Assembly: GCA_945901935.1 (NCBI GenBank)
Contig: CAMDLX010000002.1
Span: 1-64,000, forward strand
Source of the DNA: Bifidobacterium breve
GTDB lineage: Bacteria; Actinomycetota; Acidimicrobiia; Acidimicrobiales; Microtrichaceae
Direction: 5' to 3'
Length of the DNA: 64,000 nt
Both the position numbers and the translations under genes were made by a program. Every line of letters starts with the position of its first letter. The stretch's first letter is position 1. Positions 17,634 to 25,528 of this stretch are shown here, piece by piece. The notes under the pieces were generated by a model that saw only the letters and a list, made by a program, of their open reading frames with translations, searched no databases and had not been told where the DNA came from.

Positions 17634-20203
17634 AGCAGATTGAGCAGCTTTGGTGGGCGAGCAATGACCCGATGCGGCTCGGCGCCTTGGAGTTGCTGTT
17701 GCACCTTGTCTGAATCCAGCGCAGCGGCCAAACAGGCTGCCTCATCGGCATCAGAGGCAACCAGAATCCGGTCCCGCACCTTGCCGTTGATCTGCACCAC
17801 CAGTGTCGCCGATTCCTGGACTAGCAACTCAGGATCGGCAGTGGGCCAAGCAGTGGTATGAACATGAGCTCGCTCGCCATCGGGCTGATCCATGTGGCGG
17901 GCCGCCCAGAGCTCAGCAGTCATGTGTGGGCAAGCTGGAGCCAACAACTGCAACAAGATGTTGACAGAGGCATGCAACGTTGGGCCATGCGCGTGCTCGG
18001 GCGCCTGCACGTAGCGATAGAGCTCATTCAAGAAGGCCATGTATTTGGCAACGGCGACGTTGTAGGACCAACGATCAAAGTCCTTTGAGATGCCGTCAAT
18101 GAGAACATGCGTGGCACGCACAATTTCTTGGTCCACTGACTCAGGCTCGCCCTCGCGCAGATCCGAGGTCAGATCAGAGCCGGGTACGGCCAGTCTCCAG
18201 AGACGCAGCAGGAAGCGATGGCAACCTTCGAGTCCAACATCTTCCCAATCAACATCTTCTTCGGGCGGCTTGACTGCTAGATGGCTGAGCCGCAGTGCGT
18301 CTGCTCCAAGGGTGTCGATGATTTCCTCTGGGGCAACAAGGTTTCCTTTGGACTTCGACATTTTTGCACCATCAAGGCGAATCATCCCCTGAGTGAAGAG
18401 TCGCTGGAAAGGCTCGCGAAGATTTGCTGGGAGTACCGACAGATCGGACAGCGCCTTGGTGAAGAACCGGGCGTACATCAGGTGCAGCACAGCGTGTTCG
18501 GCCCCTCCGATGTATTGGTCCACCGGCATCCACTGCGCTAGCTGATCCTGACGAAACGGTGCATCTTCTGACCACGGGTCAGTAAAGCGCAAGTAGTACC
18601 ACGAGCTATCAACGAAGGTGTCCATCGTGTCCGTCTCTCGACGAGCAGGCGCTCCACAAGTTGGGCAAGTGGTATGAAGAAAGCCTTCATGGGACAGCAA
18701 CGGTGATTGCCCTGTTGGGGTGAACTCCACATCATCAGGCGCAAGGACAGGGAGTTGGTCCTCGGGAACGGGAACAATTCCGCAGGCATCGCAGTACACG
18801 ATCGGAATGGGACAGCCCCAGAAGCGCTGACGAGAAAGCAACCAGTCACGCAAACGGAAGTTGACCTTCCGCTCGCCGAGTCCGGTCGCTTCCAACCAAT
18901 CCATAGCCGCGTTTTTGGCTTCGGCGATGTTCAGGCCGTTCAGGTTGAGCTCGGCTGCGGCCACTGCATGGCTTGCGGAGGAAGAATTGATATGCGGGCC
19001 ATCCCCGGTGAACGCTCCGCCCTGAAAGCCTTCGGGCCGCTGCACTGTCTCAATGACTTCCAAGCCGAAGATCGAAGCAAACTCAAAGTCACGCTGGTCT
19101 TCACCAGGAACTGCCATCACGGCGCCCGTTCCATAGGTGGCCAAGACATAGTCGGCCAGATAGATCGGGACTGTGTCTCCAGTAAACGGATTCGTTGCGT
19201 AAGCGCCTGTGAAACAGCCACGCTCGGCTAGGGAACGTTCCGTGGAGAGTCGATCAATCTCGGATGTAGATCGAGCCAACGTGATGAAGGCTTCGACTTG
19301 TTCACGTAGCGACTCACTCACAATCTCGGCTACGAGGGGGTGCTCCGGTGCTAACACGCAGAAGGTCATGCCAAATGCCGTATCGGGGCGAGTGGTAAAG
19401 ACACTGAACTGAAGTGGCGTGGCTGACTCTGCTGACAGCACGGCTTGTCCGTCAGCCGTAACAACTGCCATGTCGAATTGGGCGCCTTCAGAACGACCAA
19501 TCCAGTTGCGCTGCTGTGTCACGACCCGCTCGGGCCAATCAACTTGGTCAAGGTCATCGAGCAACTGCTGTGCGTAATCAGTTATCCGGAAATACCACTG
19601 CTCAAGATCTCGCTTCTCAACCACGGCACCGGAACGCTCAGCAGTTCCATCGGCCAGCACCTGCTCGTTGGCGAGCACGGTCTGGTCAATGGGGTCCCAG
19701 TTCACTGCTGCAGCTTTGCGATAGGCCAAGCCGTTCTCGAGGAACTTCAAGAAGATCCATTGGGTCCAGCGCATATAGCTGGGATCGTGGCTTTTGACCT
19801 CTCGCCGCCAGTCGTACACACCACCGATGCGGGTGATCGAGCTTCGAAGTTGCTCGATTCTTTCGTCGGTAAACGCTCGGGGGTGACGGCCAGTCTTAAT
19901 GGCAGCGTTCTCGGCAGGAAGTCCGAAACTGTCGAAGCCCATTGGAGACAGGACTGCATCCCCGCTCATAGTCCGGTAGCGAGTCAGCAAGTCGCCAAAG
20001 GTGTAGTTGCGCACATGGCCCATATGCGCAGCGCCTGAGGGGTAGGGGTACATGCACAATACGTAATAGCGATTACGTGGGTCGTCGTTGTCCACCTCGT
20101 AGGTGCCCTGATCCATCCAGTACTGCTGCCATCTGGGCTCGATCGTTTGAGGATCGTATGGCTCGTAGAGTTCTACATCTGAGCCGGAACGGGAATCTGA
20201 CAT
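17627..20203 (-). CDS. leuS: Leucyl-tRNA synthetase
   Basis: Class I aminoacyl-tRNA synthetase that charges tRNA-Leu, 858 residues, full length for the bacterial enzyme. The HIGH-type motif PYPSGAAHMGH is near residue 55, the CP1 editing domain is in the middle (TTRPDTAFGMTFCVLAPEHPLV, GTGAVMAVPGEDQRDFEFA), a zinc-like CDACG with CPTCG segment follows, and KMSKSKG lies in the C-terminal third. The leader upstream holds a 23-base triple repeat. The fatty acyl-AMP ligase follows 102 bases downstream on the same strand. Confidence 0.97.
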   Translation of the reverse strand: MSDSRSGSDVELYEPYDPQTIEPRWQQYWMDQGTYEVDNDDPRNRYYVLCMYPYPSGAAHMGHVRNYTFGDLLTRYRTMSGDAVLSPMGFDSFGLPAENAAIKTGRHPRAFTDERIEQLRSSITRIGGVYDWRREVKSHDPSYMRWTQWIFLKFLENGLAYRKAAAVNWDPIDQTVLANEQVLADGTAERSGAVVEKRDLEQWYFRITDYAQQLLDDLDQVDWPERVVTQQRNWIGRSEGAQFDMAVVTADGQAVLSAESATPLQFSVFTTRPDTAFGMTFCVLAPEHPLVAEIVSESLREQVEAFITLARSTSEIDRLSTERSLAERGCFTGAYATNPFTGDTVPIYLADYVLATYGTGAVMAVPGEDQRDFEFASIFGLEVIETVQRPEGFQGGAFTGDGPHINSSSASHAVAAAELNLNGLNIAEAKNAAMDWLEATGLGERKVNFRLRDWLLSRQRFWGCPIPIVYCDACGIVPVPEDQLPVLAPDDVEFTPTGQSPLLSHEGFLHTTCPTCGAPARRETDTMDTFVDSSWYYLRFTDPWSEDAPFRQDQLAQWMPVDQYIGGAEHAVLHLMYARFFTKALSDLSVLPANLREPFQRLFTQGMIRLDGAKMSKSKGNLVAPEEIIDTLGADALRLSHLAVKPPEEDVDWEDVGLEGCHRFLLRLWRLAVPGSDLTSDLREGEPESVDQEIVRATHVLIDGISKDFDRWSYNVAVAKYMAFLNELYRYVQAPEHAHGPTLHASVNILLQLLAPACPHMTAELWAARHMDQPDGERAHVHTTAWPTADPELLVQESATLVVQINGKVRDRILVASDADEAACLAAALDSDKVQQQLQGAEPHRVIARPPKLLNLLV

Positions 20204-20250
20204 GACCTGATCGTAGTGAGGTCAAGGCCGACACCCCGAAACCGCAGGGG

Positions 20251-20304
20251 TAAGCCCTAACGAGGAGCCGGAGCAAGCCCTCATGATGAGCAGGGATAAG
20301 CCCT
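20251..20304. repeat. Three 23-base-spaced repeats in the leuS leader
   Basis: AAGCCCT recurs at 20252, 20275 and 20298, exactly 23 bases apart. The first and third copies extend to GCAGGGRTAAGCCCT, identical but for one base. The block lies 48-101 bases upstream of the leuS ATG and would be transcribed in its leader. I see no T-box or other known riboswitch core in it. Confidence 0.6.
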
Positions 20305-20306
20305 CG

Positions 20307-20324
20307 GAATAAAGAGTCTTATTC
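20307..20324. promoter_or_regulatory. Inverted repeat between leuS and tRNA-Ala
   Basis: GAATAA, AGAGTC, TTATTC is a perfect 6-base-arm inverted repeat in the only AT-rich part of the divergent gap between leuS and the tRNA gene. It could be an operator or part of the leuS promoter. Its role is unproven. Confidence 0.4.
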
Positions 20325-20331
20325 GCTCAAA

Positions 20332-20361
20332 TTCCACACTCTGCGGGGTGACCGCTAAGGT
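20332..20361 (+). promoter_or_regulatory. Putative tRNA-Ala promoter
   Basis: TTCCAC (20332-20337), 18 bases, TAAGGT (20356-20361), ending 12 bases before the mature tRNA 5' end. The -35 match is weak. Confidence 0.4.
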
Positions 20362-20373
20362 TGCCCCTCGTGC

Positions 20374-20447
20374 GGGGCCGTAGCTCAGTTGGCTAGAGCG
20401 CTTCCATGGCATGGAAGAGGTCGTGAGTTCGATTCTCATCGGCTCCA
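20374..20447 (+). tRNA. tRNA-Ala(GGC)
   Basis: A 74-base cloverleaf. The acceptor arms GGGGCCG and CGGCTCC pair with one G-U. The D-arm is AGCTCAGTTGGCTAGAGC. The anticodon stem CTTCC/GGAAG holds loop ATGGCAT with anticodon GGC, and the T-arm GTGAG-TTCGATT-CTCAT is complete. The discriminator base is A. The 3' CCA is not encoded (A is followed by CAA), so it must be added after transcription. An 11-bp terminator hairpin follows 18 bases downstream. Confidence 0.97.
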
Positions 20448-20465
20448 CAAGCACCCCGCAGTACA

Positions 20466-20496
20466 GAAGACCCGGCCCTGAGCCGGGTCTTCTTGC
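20466..20496 (+). terminator. Intrinsic terminator after tRNA-Ala
   Basis: GAAGACCCGGC (20466-20476), loop CCTGA, GCCGGGTCTTC (20482-20492): a perfect 11-bp GC-rich stem with a short TT tail. It ends tRNA-Ala transcription and, lying between convergent genes, may also stop transcripts leaving rsfS. Confidence 0.8.
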
Positions 20497-20520
20497 ATGT
20501 ACTCAGCAGTTATCTCAGGC

Positions 20521-20916
20521 CTATGGTGTGCCGAGTTGCCAGTCTTGTTGTGCCGAGTCTGCATAGAGGCGCTCAAGACGGTAGAACTCACGATCTTCAG
20601 CCAAGAAGATGTGAATCACCACGTCGCCGTAGTCCAACAGCACCCAACGTCTGCCATCGGCCCCTTCGATAGCTCGGGGATTCTGATTGCAGTCCTCGCT
20701 AATGCGCTGCTGAATTTCGTCTGTCACGGCCTTCACCATGGGCGTGTTCGAAGCAGTAAGGATGACGAAGAGCTCGCAGATGCCCATGACGGGAGCAACA
20801 TCGAGAATCACAATCTCGGTTGCGCCTTTGCTGTCAGCTGCACGAGCGGCCGTAGTGGCAAGCTCCCGCGCAGTTGCGGGTATTTGGTCGGGATTGGTCT
20901 GCGAAGGGGAAGTCAT
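20521..20916 (-). CDS. rsfS: Ribosome silencing factor RsfS
   Basis: 131 residues of the RsfS/Iojap family. It binds L14 on the large subunit and blocks subunit joining when nutrients are short. The conserved core is present: DSKGATEIVILDVAPVMGICELFVILTASN, then GRRWVLLDYGDVVIHIFLAEDREFYRLERLYAD. The start ATG overlaps the stop of the LytR_C gene (ATGA), making nadD, LytR_C and rsfS one coupled operon. The 3' end holds a 12-base near-repeat (CTCGGCACAACA and CTCGGCACACCA, 22 bases apart). Confidence 0.95.
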   Translation of the reverse strand: MTSPSQTNPDQIPATARELATTAARAADSKGATEIVILDVAPVMGICELFVILTASNTPMVKAVTDEIQQRISEDCNQNPRAIEGADGRRWVLLDYGDVVIHIFLAEDREFYRLERLYADSAQQDWQLGTP

Positions 20917-22247
20917 GGAAGAAGATCTTGACCCATCGTGACCGTCACGTCGACGTTGCTGTTCTGATCAGTGATCAAAGTGGCCGGCAAACCGAGTTGT
21001 TGAGCAATCGCCTCAGCCGCTGCTTTGGACCCCGACTCGGTGTATTCAACGGTCGAGGTTGCAAGATCAAACGATGCAGCATTACCTGCAAGCGAGATTT
21101 GCCCACCACCTGCGACCACCTTGGGAGCGGACAGGTTGAGCAACCGCTTGTCGGTGGTTCCGTTCAACATAGAAACGGTGGCGCGCTGGCCTGGATAAGC
21201 AGACACGGGGAAGGGAACAAACTCCCCCACCCAACCAGCAATGGCCAGTTCATCAATCTGATTCACCCTCACTGGCGGTGACACATACAGCACAATTTCG
21301 GTTGTGGGCAAGGTGGTCAACGATATTTGGGCGTTCGACATCTGACTAAATAACTCAGCGAAAGATTTCAGCCCCTGCGAGGCGGAAGACGGCAGCGAAA
21401 GACTGCTCTTGGTAGAACTCTCGCTGGCACCGACTGCCTCGAGCAACTTGACCCAAACCATCTGAAGCCGAAGCGACCTGCTGAGTTCTTGTTCCTCTGC
21501 TCCGAGGAACCCTAAGAACTCAGTCACCTGCTCGGGCGGCAGAACAAGAGCGCCGGCTGGGTATTTGACAACAAGTGCGCCCGATTCGTCGGGGCCAAGA
21601 ACATTGTCGGGAAGGTTAATTTCGAGCGGTCCGGCTGCAGCTGCAAGCTCGTCAATGACGGTGCTAGGTACCTCTGAGGAACTCGTTGTCCCAAAGGTCA
21701 GGTCCGCGCCGAGGCGCAGGCTGAGTGCGTCGATTCCACCAGAGGCATAGATGTTGGCTGCGCTAAATGGGGGCGCACCTTCGAACTCCCAAAGGATCAA
21801 ACCGCCAGAAACCACCACCACAGTGTTTGCTGCCGCATCGGCACCCTTCTGCTTGCCCGCTGGGTCTGACAGTAGGAGCAACGCCGTGACCAGCGACCCG
21901 TCCGCAGCGGTGACTGCGACTAGGTCAACGTTGGTGGGCTCGACCTTGGCAATAAAGTTTGGTGCTGCGGGGTCTGTCACTTCGGAGACTCGCCCGCCCG
22001 TAATTTTGAGGGCGGACTTCCATCCAACAAACCCCAAGCCAATCAGAGCAACCACAAACAAAAAGGTCAGCACCCCCTGCATGACAGTTGCTTGGTGCCG
22101 GCGTTTATCGGCTTTGCGTTGACGCATTGCTGCTCGCACAACTGGCTGTGAGCTGCCGGTTGTTGTTGTGCTAGCAGTCGGATCTGCAGCACTCGGATCT
22201 GCCGCAGTCGGATCGGAGGCAAGGGTTTCTTGCGGCGGGCCACTCAT
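20913..22247 (-). CDS. LytR C-terminal domain protein (single-pass membrane)
   Basis: 444 residues. A polar Ala/Thr/Asp-rich N-terminus is followed by one membrane helix at about 55-77 (GVLTFLFVVALIGLGFVGW) and a long extracytoplasmic part. The last 90 residues form a LytR_C domain (ATVSMLNGTTDKRLLNLSAP, then AAAEAIAQQLGLPATLITDQ). The middle is the right size and place for an LCP (LytR-CpsA-Psr) domain but lacks the arginine-rich RxDT-type motifs of active LCP ligases, so it may be a degenerate relative. Actinobacteria commonly have an LCP or LytR_C gene between nadD and rsfS. It overlaps both neighbours by 4 bases. Confidence 0.75.
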   Translation of the reverse strand: MSGPPQETLASDPTAADPSAADPTASTTTTGSSQPVVRAAMRQRKADKRRHQATVMQGVLTFLFVVALIGLGFVGWKSALKITGGRVSEVTDPAAPNFIAKVEPTNVDLVAVTAADGSLVTALLLLSDPAGKQKGADAAANTVVVVSGGLILWEFEGAPPFSAANIYASGGIDALSLRLGADLTFGTTSSSEVPSTVIDELAAAAGPLEINLPDNVLGPDESGALVVKYPAGALVLPPEQVTEFLGFLGAEEQELSRSLRLQMVWVKLLEAVGASESSTKSSLSLPSSASQGLKSFAELFSQMSNAQISLTTLPTTEIVLYVSPPVRVNQIDELAIAGWVGEFVPFPVSAYPGQRATVSMLNGTTDKRLLNLSAPKVVAGGGQISLAGNAASFDLATSTVEYTESGSKAAAEAIAQQLGLPATLITDQNSNVDVTVTMGQDLLP

Positions 22248-22870
22248 TGCTCATCACCATAGAGGCCAAGTTGCGATATCAAAGAGATCACCGGCTCGGG
22301 GATCAGGTGCTGCAACGGTGCCGCTGTTGCAGCACGCTGTCGCAGGTCAGTTGAGGACACTTCAAGTCTCGGTACCGAAACTCGCTCGGCTGTAAAGCCC
22401 GGGGGTACCTCACTCAGCACCCCAGGTCGGTCCACCACGATGATTCGGCAGTACTTGGCTACCTCATCTGGGCGTTCCCAACTGTCGAGGCCAGCTGCTG
22501 CGTCGCCGCCGAGAATCAAGAAGAGTTCGCTGTTCGGTTCGAGGGTCAGAAGGGCCTGGAGCGTGTCCACGGTGTATGAGGGACCGCCTCGTTGCAACTC
22601 GATGTCACTCGCCTCGATTCCCTCCTCAACGGCCACTGCGGCCTGAACCATCGCAAGACGATCCTTGGCAGAGGAGAGTGTGCGCGATCCCACTTTCTGC
22701 CAAGGCTCATTGGCAACCACCAAGAGCACTCGATCCAGACTCAACGCGAAGCGAACGTTGATCGCCGTCACGAGATGGCCGATGTGCGGCGGGTCGAAGG
22801 TTCCGCCGAAAACACCGATTCTGACTGGCCGCGCGGCGCTCTCTGTTTCTGATGGAGCGCTCAGCTGCAT
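22244..22870 (-). CDS. nadD: Nicotinate-nucleotide adenylyltransferase
   Basis: About 208 residues from ATG 22868-22870. It makes deamido-NAD from nicotinate mononucleotide and ATP. The nucleotidyltransferase motif IGVFGGTFDPPHIGH is near residues 17-31, with VVANEPWQK and VPRLEVSSTDLRQR (the SSTxxR motif) downstream. The longer TTG/GTG-started reading to 22957 adds sequence unlike the family. It is the first gene of the nadD, LytR_C, rsfS coupled operon and is divergent from the sigma factor gene. Confidence 0.95.
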   Translation of the reverse strand: MQLSAPSETESAARPVRIGVFGGTFDPPHIGHLVTAINVRFALSLDRVLLVVANEPWQKVGSRTLSSAKDRLAMVQAAVAVEEGIEASDIELQRGGPSYTVDTLQALLTLEPNSELFLILGGDAAAGLDSWERPDEVAKYCRIIVVDRPGVLSEVPPGFTAERVSVPRLEVSSTDLRQRAATAAPLQHLIPEPVISLISQLGLYGDEQ

Positions 22871-23046
22871 AGGTGAATGGTAGGCCCAGAAGAATATTTC
22901 ATCAGTATCCTCAACTTGGCGGTCGCAGGGCCGATACCAAGCAGGACGGAAAAACACAACCTGTCATCCGTCACCGTAATTATTTCCTCCGCTCAACTCG
23001 AGCGGCCGAGCGGCCAGATTTGGCCACAACACGAAAGTTGTCTCAC

Positions 23047-23868
23047 ATGAGTGACTCCGTTGGTATGTACCTCAACCAAATTGGAAGGGTTCCACTGCTT
23101 GACGCAGTAGAGGAACGCGAACTCTCCCAGGTGATCGAACTCGGCCACGAGGCCCGAGCTCGAAGAGATGCAGGAGAACGCACCCGAGATATCCGATCAG
23201 CCATTGCCGCAGGAGATGCTGCAAAGGACCGGTTTATTCGCTCCAACCTTCGACTCGTGGTCAGCGTGGCTCGGCGTTACCCGTTGCCGCCAGGAATGGA
23301 CCTGCTTGACCTTGTCCAAGAGGGCAATCTGGGTCTGGAACATGCCGTAGACAAGTTCGACTGGCGCAAAGGCTTCAAGTTCTCGACCTATGCCACCTTC
23401 TGGATTCGGCAGTCAATCGGAAGAGCACTCGACCAAAAAGCGTCTCTGGTTCGACTTCCCGGTGACCGCTCAGCAGCATTGCGCGCGGCGTTGCGCAATG
23501 TCTCTGGAGATGGAGACTCGCTCGATGACGCAAACGCAGAGCTTCATCGCCTGACCACTCCAACCTCACTCGATCGCAGCATCGGCGACGACGACTCAAA
23601 CGAACTCGTCGACATGCTCGCTGATCGCCATTCTGGTCCCGAAGATGTCCTGCTCGACAATGAGCATTCAGAGTGGCTCACAAGCCTGCTCGAGATTCTG
23701 GACCCTCGTGCCCGCAGCGCAGTGGAGCAACGCTTTGGCCTCTCTGATGGCCAGCGCAAGAGCTACCGAGAGGTTGGCGAGGATCTAGGCATCACTGCAG
23801 AGGCTGCTCGCCGACTCGTCAAGCGGGCGATGGGAACGGTTCGCGAGTTGGCACTCACTTCAACCTGA
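23047..23868 (+). CDS. Sigma-70 family RNA polymerase sigma factor (group 2 type)
   Basis: 273 residues from ATG 23047. Region 1.2 is MSDSVGMYLNQIGRVPLLDAVEERELSQVIE. Region 2 is complete, with RFIRSNLRLVVSVARRYP, LDLVQEGNLGLEHAVDKFDW and FSTYATFWIRQSIGRAL. Region 3 is short and divergent. Region 4 carries the helix-turn-helix (SYREVGEDLGITAEAARRLVKRAM). Region 1.1 and the long N-terminal extension of the housekeeping factor are missing, so this is an alternative RpoD-like factor. No clear Shine-Dalgarno sequence precedes the ATG; a small ACAAC/GTTGT hairpin abuts it. The gene ends in three 23-base repeats. Confidence 0.88.
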   Translation: MSDSVGMYLNQIGRVPLLDAVEERELSQVIELGHEARARRDAGERTRDIRSAIAAGDAAKDRFIRSNLRLVVSVARRYPLPPGMDLLDLVQEGNLGLEHAVDKFDWRKGFKFSTYATFWIRQSIGRALDQKASLVRLPGDRSAALRAALRNVSGDGDSLDDANAELHRLTTPTSLDRSIGDDDSNELVDMLADRHSGPEDVLLDNEHSEWLTSLLEILDPRARSAVEQRFGLSDGQRKSYREVGEDLGITAEAARRLVKRAMGTVRELALTST

Positions 23869-23924
23869 TCCGCTCTGGCACTTCAACCTGATCCGGTCTG
23901 GCACTTCAGGCTGGGCGGCTCTGG
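23856..23924. repeat. Three 23-bp tandem repeats over the sigma factor stop codon
   Basis: Units at 23856-23878, 23879-23901 and 23902-23924. The first two differ at one base and the third is more diverged, but all begin CACTTCA and end TCTGG. The first unit contains the terminal codons and TGA (23866-23868) and the second repeats the TGA in another frame. The block ends 18 bases before the DAHP synthase ATG. Confidence 0.85.
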
Positions 23925-23942
23925 CCGGTAACGTGTGGGGCG

Positions 23943-25349
23943 ATGACTAGCACGGCTTCCTCTGACAACTCTAGAAGCGAAATTTCTGGCGAGGGCTCCT
24001 CCTCTGGCGTTTCTTGGTCCCCTGATTCTTGGCGGACCAAAACAGCGCTGCAACAACCGAACTGGCCAGATGCCAACGAGTACGACTCAGTCCTCAAACA
24101 ACTTCGTGGGTTTCCGCCGCTGGTATTTGCTGGCGAGTCCCGCCGCCTGACCGCCGAGCTAGGTCGTGTGTCTGAGGGCAGGGCATTTCTGTTGCAGGCC
24201 GGAGATTGCGCCGAATCTTTTGAATCGTTCTCGGCCGACTCCATTCGTGAACGTCTCAAAGTCATCTTGCAGATGGCCGTTGTACTGACATATTCCGCTG
24301 GGGTGCCAGTGGTGAAACTCGGCAGAATTGCCGGACAGTTCGCCAAGCCCCGATCTGCCGACACAGAGACAATCGACGGAGTCGAACTCCCCAGCTTTCG
24401 CGGTCACCTCATTAACGATGTGGCATTTACTGCCAAGGCCCGAATCCCCGTTCCGGCCCGCATGATTGAGGCGTATCACCAGTCCGCTTCCACGCTGAAT
24501 CTCTTGCGTGCTTTCACCACCGGAGGATTTGCTGACCTCTCGCGAGTGCACCAGTGGAATCAGGAGTTCGTATCTGCGAGCCCACAGGGGCAGCGTTACG
24601 AGCAGCTCGCAGAAGAGATCGAGCGCGCCCTGCGCTTTATGGATGCCTGCGGTCTCGACCACGAGACAGTCCCGGCGCTCCATCAGACCGAAGTCTGGAC
24701 CAGTCACGAAGCACTTGTCCTTGGGTACGAAGAGGCGCTCACCCGCAAAGATTCGCTAACGGGCGACTACTACGACTGCTCGGCACATATGGTGTGGATT
24801 GGCGAACGAACACGAGACCTTGAAGGTGCTCATGTTGAATTTTTCCGCGGCATTCGCAACCCCATCGGATGCAAAGTCGGCCCAACGGCATCGACTGAGC
24901 AAGTGCTCGATCTCTGCGAAGCGCTCAACCCCGAACGCATCCCAGGTCGCCTGACCTTGATTACTCGGATGGGTGCCGAAAACGTCACTGACTCGTTACG
25001 ACCACTGCTGCGTTCTGTGGCCGATGCTGGCCACCCAGTGGTCTGGGCATGTGATCCCATGCACGGCAACACCTTTACTGCGCCCAGCGGCCAAAAGACC
25101 CGCCATTTCGATTCGATCCTCGCCGAGATCAGCGGCTTCTTTGAAGCTCACAGGGCCGAAGGAACTTGGCCCGGCGGAGTGCATGTTGAACTCACTGGGG
25201 ACGACGTCACTGAGTGCCTAGGTGGTGCAGAGGACCTGCTCGACGGGGATCTCGGACTTCGCTACGAGACCATGTGTGATCCGCGCCTCAACGGTCGACA
25301 GTCGCTGGATTTGGCTTTTGGTGTGGCCGAACTCCTGCGAAAAGGCTAA
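23943..25349 (+). CDS. aroF: 3-deoxy-7-phosphoheptulonate synthase, class II
   Basis: Condenses phosphoenolpyruvate and erythrose 4-phosphate, the first step of the shikimate pathway. 468 residues, full length for the plant/actinobacterial class II enzyme. Typical segments are GRAFLLQAGDCAESF (metal-binding Cys), RIAGQFAKPRS, FFRGIRNPIGCKVGPTAS, WACDPMHGNTF and GGVHVELTGDDVTECLGG, then the final YETMCDPRLNGRQSLDLAF. The first 25 residues are Ser-rich and not conserved. It follows the sigma factor on the same strand, separated mainly by the 23-base repeats. Confidence 0.96.
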   Translation: MTSTASSDNSRSEISGEGSSSGVSWSPDSWRTKTALQQPNWPDANEYDSVLKQLRGFPPLVFAGESRRLTAELGRVSEGRAFLLQAGDCAESFESFSADSIRERLKVILQMAVVLTYSAGVPVVKLGRIAGQFAKPRSADTETIDGVELPSFRGHLINDVAFTAKARIPVPARMIEAYHQSASTLNLLRAFTTGGFADLSRVHQWNQEFVSASPQGQRYEQLAEEIERALRFMDACGLDHETVPALHQTEVWTSHEALVLGYEEALTRKDSLTGDYYDCSAHMVWIGERTRDLEGAHVEFFRGIRNPIGCKVGPTASTEQVLDLCEALNPERIPGRLTLITRMGAENVTDSLRPLLRSVADAGHPVVWACDPMHGNTFTAPSGQKTRHFDSILAEISGFFEAHRAEGTWPGGVHVELTGDDVTECLGGAEDLLDGDLGLRYETMCDPRLNGRQSLDLAFGVAELLRKG

Positions 25350-25444
25350 GAAACCAGACCTTTTCTGGGCAGTTCGGCAATTGCCGACTGGACTAGTCAG
25401 GTTTCGCTGCTAAAGTTGACCTACTCAGTCATGTTTAAGCCTGC

Positions 25445-25528
25445 ATGCGCCGATCCAAGACGCTAACTCCCCCACCCGAACGCTTACTTGCTGCAGCGCT
25501 TTCCGCTGCAATTCAGGAGAACCCATGA
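25445..25528 (+). CDS. Possible 27-residue leader ORF coupled to sulfite reductase
   Basis: ATG 25445 opens a 27-codon frame (MRRSKTLTPPPERLLAAALS and 7 more) whose TGA overlaps the ATG of the sulfite reductase gene (ATGA). Translation of it would deliver ribosomes to the reductase start. It has no cysteines, unlike the cysteine-responsive leader peptides described in mycobacteria, so a sensing role is not indicated. A purine-rich CAGGAG lies inside it and would serve the reductase. It could equally be a chance frame. Confidence 0.35.
   Translation: MRRSKTLTPPPERLLAAALSAAIQENP

Noticed and set aside
20204-20373. T-box riboswitch upstream of leuS
   Set aside because: No T-box sequence, specifier loop or terminator/antiterminator pair can be recognised; only the 23-base repeats.
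25339-25368. Terminator after the DAHP synthase gene
   Set aside because: GAAAAGG/CCTTTTC arms are 13 bases apart and AT-rich, and the alternative CCAGA/TCTGG stem has 5 pairs. Neither is followed by a T-run.
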